DNA from: Dryococelus australis
Lineage: Eukaryota; Arthropoda; Insecta; Phasmatodea; Phasmatidae
Assembly (NCBI GenBank): GCA_029891345.1
Contig: CM057009.1
Span: 292,780,966-292,844,965 of the forward strand
Direction of reading: 5' to 3'
Length of the DNA stretch: 64,000 nucleotides
A program made the translations under genes and the position numbers. Positions 1 to 10,002 of the stretch are shown here, one piece after another. The stretch's first letter is position 1. Every line of letters starts with the position of its first letter. The notes below the pieces were generated by a model, which saw nothing but the letters and a program-made list of their open reading frames with translations, did not search any database and was not told the DNA's origin.

Positions 1-294
1 CGTTATTAATCGACGAAGTACAAAGCACAAAAATATAGGCTCCAATATCAACCCCCAACCATGAAAAGTTAGGGGTTGGCAGCACATTTGTGCAAATAAA
101 AATGTATCTGTTTCACTTTGTTTGTTGTTTCCCGAGGATTTGTAATCTACCATACATGGTGAAAAAAACTTCCGTCCTGTGTTTTTAAACTAAATGCCGC
201 CGTTTTCGAGAAATTTATTCATGCCGATGAAGGTCACGTGGTGTGGAGATGGAGCAATGGCGGAATTACGTGATCACGAAACGGGTGTGGCTCG

Positions 295-426
295 AAAAAA
301 AAAAACCGCTGGTCAATGGTAACGTCTGCCACTTTTCCCAGATACAAATATACGTGTCGACCCTGCCGGGAGTCGAGTCCGAATCACCGTGGTGGTAGGC
401 GAGCAGTCTGTCCATTGCGCCAACAC
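295..426 (-). repeat. tRNA-derived SINE-like unit with a 73 nt tRNA-like head
   Basis: Read on the minus strand, 426 to 354 is a 73 nt tRNA-like segment. It has an A-box-like TGGCGCAATGG, a B-box-like GGACTCGACTCCC and ends that pair (GTGT with ACAC). About 50 nt further on is a run of eleven T (295-305), which would stop RNA polymerase III. The T-arm stem is imperfect, so this is more likely a SINE or tRNA pseudogene than a working tRNA. It lies inside the inverted-repeat element. Confidence 0.6.
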
Positions 427-515
427 GGGTCCTACTTGTAGCCCATATCAGCGATAGTATGTTGGATAACACGTGACACACGACTTGTTCCAACAATACA
501 TGGCGTCATTTAAAA

Positions 516-943
516 TAAAGACCGTTCACCATAAAATGAGCAGTTTTGAATTTAACCTTAGAAAAATGTCACTGCTCCTATCTGTACATATCTTAACGAG
601 TGGACCGTGTGGCATGCCCCCATTAAAGTTGGTAACCATGGAGGAAAAGTAGCTCCATATAATTAACGTCAAATAAAAAATTGTTATAAGTAACCATTTG
701 TGCTCACTTAAATTTTTTAGTTCACTTAAAGCTTTTTCAATGCATGAGAATGTGAAAATGAGCAGATTTGCAAAGTATTTACTTTTCTAATAATTTCTAA
801 ATTTCTTTGGATCAACGCATGCATAAGTGATCAGGCCCATAGCAATGGTAATTTTACATAAGGCGGAAGAATACAAAACATGCATACAAGTAGATCTTGA
901 GCAAGGCTTTCAAAAGTGCTCGTTTTACCGTGAACAGCCTATA
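516..943 (-). mobile_element. MITE family A, copy 1 (reverse orientation)
   Basis: This is a 428 bp element with terminal inverted repeats of about 30 bp. On the minus strand it begins TATAGGCTGTTCACGG, then GAGCACTTTTGAAAGCC, and ends GTGAACGGTCTTTA. Internal words shared with copies 2 and 3 include GTATTCTTCCGCCTTATGTA and the GGGCCT region. It is non-coding. The stretch 908-943 resembles part of every monomer of the large satellite array, with 29 of 36 bases identical by eye. It is nested in the 1-1232 element. Confidence 0.85.
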
Positions 944-1232
944 GCAACATCGTGCACCAACAGCAAACATGTTGCTATGTGCCAGACATGGAGATTCGTT
1001 CTTGGAATTTTATGAATTAATTTCTCGAAAACGGATACATTTAGTTTAAAAACACAAGACGGAAGTTTTGTTCACCGTGTACAGTAGATTGCAAACCTAC
1101 ACGAAAAAAAAAAAGTGAAAGTCACATTTTTATTTTCACAAATGTTCTGCCAACCCCTCTCTTTTCATGAATGGGGGTTGGTATTGGAGCCCATATATTC
1201 GTGCTTTGTACTTCGCTGTTTAATAATGCAGT

Positions 1233-1559
1233 ATCCAGAAACTCAGACATTTATCGTTTGTTCTGGCTGTGTTACTAGCAAAAACATCTGCTGCAACTAC
1301 ACTTTCAAAGACGATTTTCACACACTTCGGAATAGACTTCGGTTATTATATATTGTGTGTATATTTTCAACTTATGTTCTGGTAAGGAATCACCTCATGA
1401 AGTTTGTCGGTACAGTTCATATCCATCCTGTATAATTTTAACTTGCTGTTGGCAATTTTTGTATTCCCCGTGGTCATTAGGTTGGCCCAGCTGTAACTTC
1501 TCATGTAATTTTTCGATCGTTTCCAAACTCTAAATAAAACCCGAATATATAAAATACCA
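1233..1559. other. Unassigned sequence
   Basis: Ordinary AT-rich DNA. I see no repeat unit, RNA gene or credible coding frame here. Confidence 0.5.
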
Positions 1560-1672
1560 TATATAGTCCATTCACGTTTACCTTACAACTTTTTTAAAGC
1601 ACTGCTTAAAGTCTGTATCCGGAATATTCCTTCTCCTCGTGCAAACATACCTTAACCACCAGAAACACATGC
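1560..1672 (+). mobile_element. Fragment of MITE family B (left end)
   Basis: It starts with TATAGTCCATTCACG and continues with words also seen from 3434 onward, such as AAGCACTGCTTAAAG and CTCGTGCAAACATACCTTA. The matching right end is not found nearby, so only one terminus seems to survive. Confidence 0.5.
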
Positions 1673-1689
1673 AACAGTAGGCCTACTGA

Positions 1690-1800
1690 GACAATTACAA
1701 ATACACACGTGCCTTACCCAAGACTCGAACTCAGAAAACCTTGTATCTTACGCTTGCACGCAATCTACTTCAATGAGGTGCTAGGATTCGGAGTGTCAAC
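1690..1800 (-). repeat. tRNA-SINE fragment
   Basis: On the minus strand a B-box-like GAGTTCGAGTCTTGGG is followed by a tail with GTGTATTTGTAATTGTC. The same tail occurs in reverse orientation at about 5620-5650, which marks a shared SINE family. The A-box half is too diverged to place firmly. Confidence 0.45.
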
Positions 1801-1805
1801 CGCGG

Positions 1806-2803
1806 TTTTAATAAATCCAACGTTTTGAATTATGGCGTTTACAAATGTGAAATATTTTCAGAGCTGTTGTTGCGAAAATAAGTCTCTGAGGCACTTAAAA
1901 CAAGCAGGTTTAGATTGCCTGCCGTAGCGCTGCTTGTCTGAAGAATTTGGTGGAAATCGCCCAAACAACGGCGTCATTCGAAACTTCAGACTACCCAGTT
2001 GGGTGTGGTTCGGAACCCACCGTAATCATGATTCCCTGTAATTTTTAACTACTGTCCATAACCGAACCCATGGACCAACCAAAGTTCAAATATATTTTGC
2101 TAAACAAATTTGCAAAGGAGATACATATGATTTGGTTCACCTATTGTAAAACAATTTTTTTTCTGCTACTAAAAAATGTATGTTACGCTGTTAAGAACGC
2201 TTTGTATTCACTTAAATTGTTACGTAAATATACAATTAAGGTACAGTCTACGGAAAAACGATCCGCATTGGCGAAATTGGCATTGAGCTCCGTGAGTACA
2301 AAATACAGAACGTCTACATTGTTTTTGTTAGCCATTATAACCAGAATATTATATTTCGTGCGATATTTTCTGCGAGTACACCAACGTCAGTTAGAAACTC
2401 CTTCAAACATTAAAAGTATCATCAGAGACTTGTTGTAACTCATACGAACACTTAAAAATACTCTTAACATTAAAAAAAAAACTGAAAAAATACTTATGTC
2501 ACATTTATGAAAACAACATATTTATATCCAAAATTGTTGCGAGAAGTTGCAGATGACTAGTAAGATTCATGGACTCTAGAAATTTTGCCTTATATTCAAA
2601 TAATACTACGGAATTAAGTACACCTGCTAAACTTAAATTTAGGAGTTTCTCCATGATCACATTTTTTTTTAAAAATGAAAATACAGAAAAACTAATTCTC
2701 AAATTTACGGAAAGTTAGTTATTGGAAAAGCAAAGAGTCGAAAAATTTAAGGATAGTTCTAAATACATTTTCTACCAACTCATTTTTCCATAAAATACGA
2801 GAA
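1806..2803. other. Unassigned sequence with an unsupported 122-codon frame
   Basis: An open frame at 2070-2438 (+) could encode 122 residues rich in Leu, Lys and Tyr. I recognise no domain, and its composition is what AT-rich DNA gives by chance, so I do not call it a gene. No other structure was seen. Confidence 0.4.
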
Positions 2804-2804
2804 T

Positions 2805-2844
<40 letters not shown>
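2804..2844. repeat. Compound microsatellite (AC)n(AT)n
   Basis: An AC run passes directly into an AT run. The same compound form recurs at 9928-10000 (AT then AC) and 12272-12334. Confidence 0.95.
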
Positions 2845-2979
2845 CTTTTAACGGCGTACAAGAAAAATATTGTAACATGTATGAACAGAAGAATTGGAAT
2901 GCTGGGGAAAAAAAAATAACATTAACAATCTCGGATAGCGTCAAATTTGTGTTGGTTTTTCATTGCATAATTTTTTGCA

Positions 2980-3417
2980 TATAGGCTATTCACTGTAAAA
3001 TGAGCACTTATGAAAGCCCTGCTTAAGAACTACTTGTATGCACGTTGTGTATTCTTCCGCCTTATGTAAGATTAACATAATCATGGGCCTCATCATTTTA
3101 TTCATGTGTCGGTCAAGTGAAACTATGAAATTATTAGAAAAGTAAATTTTTACAAATCTGCTTATTTTTACACTTCGATACAAAAAAAAAAAAAAAAACA
3201 GAAAGCGAAATAATTAATTTAAATTATCCGACATGGTTACCCAACACTTTTTATTCGAAGTTAAGATACGGAACTACTTCCTATCCATCGTTACCAACTT
3301 TATTGGGCGCATGTCACTTTACAGGCCGCCCGTTAATATAGCCTAATGCAGGCAGGGGCAGTGATTTCTTTCTAAGGTTGATTTCAAAAGTGCCCACTTT
3401 ATCGTGAGCAGCCTTTA
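2980..3417 (+). mobile_element. MITE family A, copy 2
   Basis: This 438 bp element starts TATAGGCTATTCACTG and ends CGTGAGCAGCCTTTA, with inverted termini of about 30 bp (GAGCACTT against AAAAGTGCCCACTTT). It shares its whole length with the copy at 5017-5436, including TTCTTCCGCCTTATGTAA and an A-run near its middle. It is non-coding. Confidence 0.88.
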
Positions 3418-3433
3418 GTTATCGTGAATAGTC

Positions 3434-3859
3434 TATACCGTTCACGATAACTTCCAACTTTTCTGAAGCCCTGCTAAAGTTTTACTTCCGGTATTTTCCT
3501 CCACCTCATGCAAACACTGCTTAACAGAGTCTAGAAAATTACACCAAAGGGACAGCGCAACGAACCCGTAAGTGTAATAATATTTTGTACAAGAACTAAG
3601 TATTTCTTACTAGGCATTACCAACACACCTATTTTTCCTTGCTTTTATTATTATCAATTATAACTTAAATAGAATTTTTTTTGGAGAAAATATATGTAAC
3701 TGCTCAATTTAATGACAAATAAGGTATTTTTATTTTAACATAATTATAAAACGCTTGTGATGTATAAAATATTTACGAAATAACCAAGCATGTCATACAG
3801 GATGATTTTACAAAGAAGGTTTGATTCAAAATGTGCAAAGAAACTGTGAATAGACTATA
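3434..3859 (+). mobile_element. MITE family B, apparently complete
   Basis: It begins TATACCGTTCACGATAAC and ends with the inverted form CTGTGAATAGACTATA. Its first 100 bases match the fragment at 1560-1672. It abuts copy 2 of family A, and the junction forms a palindrome with GTTATCGTGAA on one side and TTCACGATAAC on the other. The interior is AT-rich and non-coding. The right boundary is less certain than the left. Confidence 0.55.
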
Positions 3860-3889
3860 CTATTACTACTACTACTAAATAGTGTAACG

Positions 3890-4190
3890 TACCTTGGAGC
3901 AGGCAGGCAGGCAGGCAGCAAGGTGTGGACGAGAAAGGCACAGCAGCTCCGTATCACGTGTTGGTAGACCTGTCTGGCCATTGTGCTGTGAAAGTGCTGG
4001 CCCTGCCTCCATTGCGCCGCGCTCTCATTCACTGCAGCGTGTAGCGACAGGGGAGGTGTAGAGTTTCCTCACTTCCGGTAGGCGACTCTTTCCCTCGCGC
4101 CTTTGCCGCGCCTCGGAACGCTTTCTATGCTGCTGTCAGAAGAAGACAGCTTTGATTTCACGAGCTGCAGCTCAGATGTACACTCCCTGC
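3890..4190. promoter_or_regulatory. GC- and CpG-rich patch, possible promoter or 5' exon relic
   Basis: This is the clearest GC-rich, CpG-containing stretch outside transposon parts in an otherwise AT-rich window. It has a (GGCA)-type run at about 3900-3918 and many CpG dinucleotides at 4010-4130 (GCGCCGCG, CCGCGCCTCGG). A 68-codon open frame on the minus strand (4032-3826) crosses it but shows no recognisable domain. It could be a promoter with a first exon, or part of an unrecognised GC-rich repeat. No TATA box or splice site could be assigned. Confidence 0.3.
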
Positions 4191-4199
4191 CAAAATATT

Positions 4200-5016
4200 C
4201 AGGGGGAATAGCATTTTTCCTTAATTTATTTTGCCAACACTTCAATCCAAAATAAAAAGAACTGATTTTTTAAATTTTCATAATCTAATAAGCGTAAAAT
4301 CCTTATTTAACTTCAGAATACTTTTTCAGTGTTAAGATTATACGATTGTATTATATCACACGTACTAAAACATTCACATAACTCCAACATGGACAGAATA
4401 TCTCACGAGTCTAGGCAAGTGTAGCAATACAGGAATAGCTTGAGATATAATTTTTAATAGTCATAAAATGTATCGTTAAGTTTCGTTTTCCATTATAAAG
4501 ACGTGAACGATAGCGAAAATGTGACCTACGTCTGATCAAAGATACAATTCAGTTTAATATTTAGCAATGTTCCATACACTGTAAAGTTTATAGATATATA
4601 TTTCATATTTACTTAATTCTCGTGTTGACTCCAAAACTTAAGTAAATCATAAAAAAATTTATTGGTTACTCCCGTTAAAGTTTTGTATTGTAATTTATTA
4701 TTATACTTATGAACTGTTCAAGTGCATTATTAATCTAACACTGCAAATTATCTTGTACCACCAGAATAAATGGGCGAGACCAGACTCACGCATAAAGTGT
4801 AAAGTGTCCTTTAGCTGCTAGTCTGCTTAGCTCACTGAAATGCCCATAATGAGTAATGATAACAGTCAATAATGCAAAATCAGGTCGAAGACTGAGGGAA
4901 TATCGGTTTTGCAGTTGCTTTGCGCGAAGTAAATTCGCGGCAACAACACAACATGTCAATACAAGAAGTTGTGAGCAGTGTTAATTTGGGCGACGTTCAG
5001 AATGTAAACCCTTGTG
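4200..5016. other. Unassigned AT-rich sequence
   Basis: No repeat termini, RNA gene or coding frame could be supported here. Confidence 0.5.
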
Positions 5017-5436
5017 TATAGGCTATTCTCGATAAAGTGAACACTTTTGAAAGTCCTGCTTAAGATAAAGTTGAATGCACGTTGTGTATTCTTCCGCCTT
5101 ATGTAAAATTAACCTTGCCATGTGCCTCATCTTTTTATGTATGCGTCGGTCAAGTGAAACTGGGAAATTAAGTAAATACTTTAAAATTCTATATATTTGT
5201 ACACTTCGATGCATAAAAAAAAACAGAAAGTGAAATAAATAATTTTAATTTATCACAAATGGTTACCTAACACTTTTTATTCGACGTTAAAACATGGAAC
5301 TACTTTCCAGTTATCGTTACCAGCTTTACTGAGCCAATGTCACTCAGTGCACCCGTTAAAATATATGCAGGCAGGAGCAGTGACTTTTTTCTAAGGTTCA
5401 TTTCTAAAGAGCTCACTTTATCGTGAACAGCCTTTA
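5017..5436 (+). mobile_element. MITE family A, copy 3
   Basis: A 420 bp element running from TATAGGCTATTCTCGATAAA to TCGTGAACAGCCTTTA. The termini pair as inverted repeats. All three copies keep TATA at one outer end and TTTA at the other, so those bases belong to the element rather than to a target duplication. It is the closest relative in the window of copy 2. Confidence 0.88.
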
Positions 5437-5829
5437 TGCGTCTGTAACAAGCGTGTATTGAACATGATGGGCCCGATATAACTAATGAGTCTACTGTCCT
5501 TTACATGGATGCAAACAGTTCTTATGAAGTACTTAACATTGCAGATTTTAAGTAGGTCTTGACGTCTTGTTGGCAAGAAATATCTTTAGAGATGGACCTA
5601 AAATCAAATACAATACTACTGACGCAATTACAAATACACAAGTGGCCTTCTAGGACGCGATCACAGAACTTGTCCTACTGTAACCTGGCACGCAACCAAA
5701 GGTGTTACGGAGGTAGAATTAGGAGCATCAGTTTCTGTTGTAATCCGTCTTATATTTTGACAGAGAGGGTTTACTAACCTAAGATATTAACATGGCAGTA
5801 GTCATTTTGAAGATCAAGTAGTCACTTAG
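5437..5829 (-). repeat. tRNA-SINE fragment (about 5620-5725) in unassigned DNA
   Basis: The segment around 5620-5725, read on the minus strand, carries the same tail as the SINE at 1690-1800 (CTTGTGTATTTGTAATTGCG) and a diverged tRNA-like head (GGTTGCGTGCCAGG). A 72-codon frame on the plus strand crosses it and is not credible as a gene. Confidence 0.4.
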
Positions 5830-7480
5830 ATCATGTAACTTTTTATAGTATGCTGTAGAATCACTTGCGTAAAACATTTAGTGGGTATATGTTGCTTGTT
5901 CCCCGAGATGTGGCGCAAAAGACACATTTTCTCATTTAGTGCTATGTTCATAAATGACTGATAAAAAGTTACGTATTAGAACAGTCGATGTGTGTGATAG
6001 ATACTACTAGCATACAGTGTTTGGTTGAAATGATTAAGGGTATATGGCATACTAAACTAAAATGTTTACACTGCTGTTATGTTGAAAATATGTGATTATC
6101 CCATTATGTCATATGCATTTTGCTGGAGTACAAAAATAGAATTTACAACCTGAATTTGGTGGGGATCAGTGTACTGTTTTCTGAGATATTATACAAAATA
6201 TTTAATTTTTTACGTGGCGCTATCTTAAAATATTGTTGCGAAAAGAGGATCTGTGTTGACAGATATTACTGTTGTTATAGAAAGTGCCAGCACACAAAGT
6301 AAATATTGAGATTATTTACATGGTTTCATAAATATTGCATACTAAGCTAAAACGTTTGTATGAACGTCGTTTTGAAAATAAGTGATTCATTTAAACATAC
6401 CAGTATACATGGCCTGCCAGCATACAAAGTTAAGTTGAAATTTGTTGCATGGTTTCATAGTTACTGCATATTACGCCAAAATGTTTGTAAAACCACAATT
6501 TTAAAAATAAATGTCTGCTTTACATGAAACATAAAAATTTGCATGACCTGCTGTAGTATTTCTCGTGTGTCATAGTACTACCTGTTTGCCAAATTTGGTA
6601 GGAATCTGTAGATTGTCTCCCAAAATATAACATACAAATTTAATATAGTTTCATATGTTGTTATATTACATTTGAGTGATTTCATGGAAACTGCCAGCAT
6701 ACAAAGTTAAGTTGAAATTTGTTGCATGGTTTCATAGTTACTGCATATTACGCCAAAATGTTTGTAAAACCACAATTTTAAAAATAAATGTCTGCTTTAC
6801 ATGAAACATAAAAATTTGCATGACCTGCTGTAGTATTTCTCGTGTGTCAAATTTAGTACTAATCGAATGATTTGTTTCCGAGATATGACATAAAATTTTT
6901 ATTTTTAATGAAGTGTTTTCTTACAAAAGGCTGGACAAAAGGAGGCTATGTGTGTAATATATAGTTAAAGTATATCAATTCTGACTGAAATTAGTCAAAT
7001 GGTATTGTAGGTATTGTGAATTAACTTAAAATATTTACATAACCACCATTTTGAAAATAAGTGCATTATCTATTCAAATCATACATATTAACATGAAATA
7101 CCAAAGTAATACGTACGTGCGATATTCTATGATAATCGGTTGAATATCTTCCGAGATATGGTGTTAAAGCTTAATTTTTCATGTAATGGCGTATTCCAAG
7201 ATGGCTAACCAAATAAGAATATCCCTTACTAATTTAAGTTTTTACGTGATGCACTTTCAACATACCAAATTAGGGTTTATTCGGTGAAATATTTGCCGAT
7301 GTGTGATATAGGGCCCTAAATATTTAATAACCGCCATTATGACAATAAGCACCCAGTATGATCGAAAACTATAAAATTAGTATATCTTTAGTTAGTTATA
7401 TGCTTGTGCAGTGCTTGGTGAACTTCCGTTAATGGATTCAAAGGTTTTTAGGGGGGTGGGGCACACACAAATTTACAAAG
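5830..7480. repeat. Old tandem-repeat family, copy A (period about 265-280 bp)
   Basis: Diverged units recur with the order: TTTTGAAAATAAGTG, then AAATTTGGTAGGAATC, then a TTCCCGAGATATG-type block followed by an AT-rich tail. Such blocks stand near 5908, 6178, 6613, 6880 and 7145. The region ends with GATCGAAAACTATAAAA, which also ends copy B at about 18630. It is non-coding. Bases 6414-6572 and 6691-6849 are identical over 159 bp, 277 bp apart, far more alike than the other units. Confidence 0.75.
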
Positions 7481-8270
7481 ATGGGAAAGTGATGCCATAA
7501 GCGTCAGGGTAATCGCCCGTGTGTCATCGCCAAAGTGTCATCATTTTGAACTTTGGAATAATCTACACGCCCAGATATGTCAATAAAACCAGAGAAATAT
7601 ATATTTTTTCCTTGCATTTTAAAACCACAGGGGAGAAATTAGAAGTTTTATGTTTATTTATGACGGCAGCTGCAATATTCGGGAAATTTCTCTTCAAGGA
7701 AATCTGTCCTGCTTATGTGGGACGCCAGTGTACATCCAGTGTGCATTCCCAAAGGTTGTATGGTGTTCCAATTTTGACGAGGACGGCTTGAATTCTTTAT
7801 TTTTTGTTTTAACTTACAAGTGTTATATTTCTTGTATACTCTGCCTCAGCTACGACGCCCAATTATCTTCTTTATAATTAAAATTAGAAGGAACATACTT
7901 GTGGCAGTGCCTATAAGCACCATGCTCAAGGACTATAATGCAGTTCATAATGTGCTTGTTTACGTGTTCATGTTGGCAGCACTTCTTGCTAGTAGTGCGC
8001 AACAATTCAATTGAAAAACCTTAAAGTCATTAGTCAGTAATAACATTACTCTTTCGGTAACCAAACCAGTTTCAAAAAAGAGACTGCGATGTTTCTAATT
8101 GGTAGTTTAAAAAACTGGCAACTTTGATAAATTCTGCCAACATATTCAGCGTCCCGACCCACCTCGCTTTGTTGATCGACACGACTGTGCATGAACGATG
8201 CACTATTGGTTGAAAGATATGTTCTCAAATATTCAGTGTCCGTTAACCATTTCTTCTTACAAGCTTCACT
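7481..8270. other. Unassigned sequence
   Basis: Overlapping frames of 60-90 codons occur at 7519-8014 (+) and 8046-8228 (-). None shows a domain, and they overlap one another in different frames, so they are treated as chance. Confidence 0.45.
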
Positions 8271-9320
8271 GATTTAAAAAAAAAGTGTAATTTTACACAA
8301 TGTACATGGCAGCAGAGTGTTCATCGAAGTCGGTGTATTTTTATACCTACGTATGTAAATGTTTTATTCCTCTGCATCCAAGTAAATTTATCCTAAAGAT
8401 TAGTTAAATAATATGTGGCTACTGCTAATTTTACATAGAAAAATGTTAAATTACAATTACTATGTAGCAGAAAATAAACAGTAATATTCGTGTATTTTTT
8501 CTCCGCACCAAGTAAATTTACACAGACATCACAATTGTAATTTCACCACAACGTGTTTTTTTTACACTTACAAAAACTTGAAACCTCATATTTACTGAAA
8601 TTTTAAATACCTATACCTTTAATTTATGTAGATTTCTCACTGTTTTGCTAAGTTATTTTATCGTCAGTACCAACATTTTTAACAACTGCGTCATGTTAAT
8701 TCACATATTTACTATGTATGTGTAGTTCTACCATATTCACGTTATTGTACTCCGACTTGTGTGTTTAACAGAGATATAAAAGAGTATCTACAAAATGTGT
8801 ATAACTCTCTACCACTAGATCGCATGTTTTAAACAAATACTTGCCATTATCTTTGAATTCCTAGCAACATTAGTGTGAAATTACAAATAATTTACTCGTT
8901 TTAGCAAATTGCTCATGAAAATATAAAATTCCCGAAAAATTGTATGCGTAATTGTATGCTCACAGAGACTCCAGAATGTAATGTAAGTTTACACATACAT
9001 GGTCGTTTAAAATTACGCAATGGAAGATGTACAACTACACTGACATTGGGTATTCATAAACATAATTTAGCTGTAAAAATATACAATAATAAGATTTTAG
9101 TACAGGGAGTGGATGTTTATACACATACTTTAAAATGTTTAAATTAACAACAGCATTATATTTATTAAACCATACATTCATGTATTTTCACCAAAGACTT
9201 GTAGTAAGCTCTGGAGTCTTAAGAACATTTGTGCAAAATTACACGCACGGTAGGTGATTTTACAAATCACACATCAAAAATGTAAAATTGTCAGAACATT
9301 TATAGTCATAAATTTACAAT
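8271..9320. other. AT-rich region with many TTACA / TGTAA words, possible transposon interior
   Basis: Words such as GTGTAATTTTACAC (8287), GTAAATTTACACAGAC (about 8511) and AAATTTACAATTA (9310) recur, several of them small palindromes. Similar small palindromes (CCGTAATTTTACGG) occur at 21350-21375. A 67-codon frame at 8944-9147 (+) is open but unrecognised. I cannot place element ends. Confidence 0.3.
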
Positions 9321-9925
9321 TATTTTTTACAAAGTTCGTTTACATAGTGAACTGGTGCAACGATTTGCTGTCTTATTGCCGTGCATAAGTGCTGTTCCCG
9401 TGCGCTGTGTTTCATAATCATTTCTGTATAACAGCAGTAGAAATTTCGCGACAGCTTTCTTCAAGGGAGTTTTTTCGTACGTAATGTGTGATATTTGGAA
9501 TGCGGTGAATATCATGAATGAACTACCTGCTACAATAACACGCGTATTCATCAAGACTTTTTCGTGTTATTAAATTGTCTGGTATTTAAAGCGCATAATG
9601 GGAACTTTGGGCGTATTTGTGAACCTATATCGCATTTTAAATTGCACAAATACTTATGTTTTGAATCAGAATATTGTCAGTTATGAGGTCTTTTGATTTT
9701 ATATTCAGTTTATTAGTTTCTAGTGTATATTTATTACAGACTTTACATGGGGTCTAAATGTAATAAAATATGTTAAAATAATTATATACCCAGCTGCCTG
9801 TATGCGAAAATTGTGTGCGAGTTCGTCAACATTTATTTAATGTCCACACGTGAATTTTGCTGTATTTTGAATAAATTATTTTTAGTATAGTTCTACTAAA
9901 GTGTGGTTTTTTGTGTGCACGGGAA

Positions 9926-9927
<2 letters not shown>
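9321..9927. other. Unassigned sequence
   Basis: Nothing recognisable. A 75-codon minus-strand frame (9554-9327) shows no domain. Confidence 0.45.

Positions 9928-10000
<73 letters not shown>
9928..10000. repeat. Compound microsatellite (AT)n(AC)n
   Basis: About 26 AT units are followed by about 11 AC units. Confidence 0.97.

Positions 10001-10002
<2 letters not shown>

Larger units (their letters stand above)
1..1232. mobile_element. Inverted-repeat (foldback/MITE-like) element, left edge at or beyond window start
   Basis: Bases 1 to about 223 match the reverse complement of about 1012-1232 over nearly their whole length, giving arms of about 220 bp. Shared words include GAAGTACAAAGCAC near the outer end, GGCTCCAATA, AGGGGTTGGCAG and TTTAGTTTAAAAACACA. 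The arms hold no gene. The interior carries a tRNA-like unit and a nested MITE, both inserted on the minus strand. No transposase remnant is visible, so this is a non-autonomous element. The left end may continue beyond the window, so a target-site duplication cannot be read. The inverted repeat is seen directly; the element class is inferred. Confidence 0.8.

Noticed and set aside
2070..2438. 122-codon frame
   Set aside because: Composition fits chance in AT-rich DNA, with no domain and no conserved neighbour.
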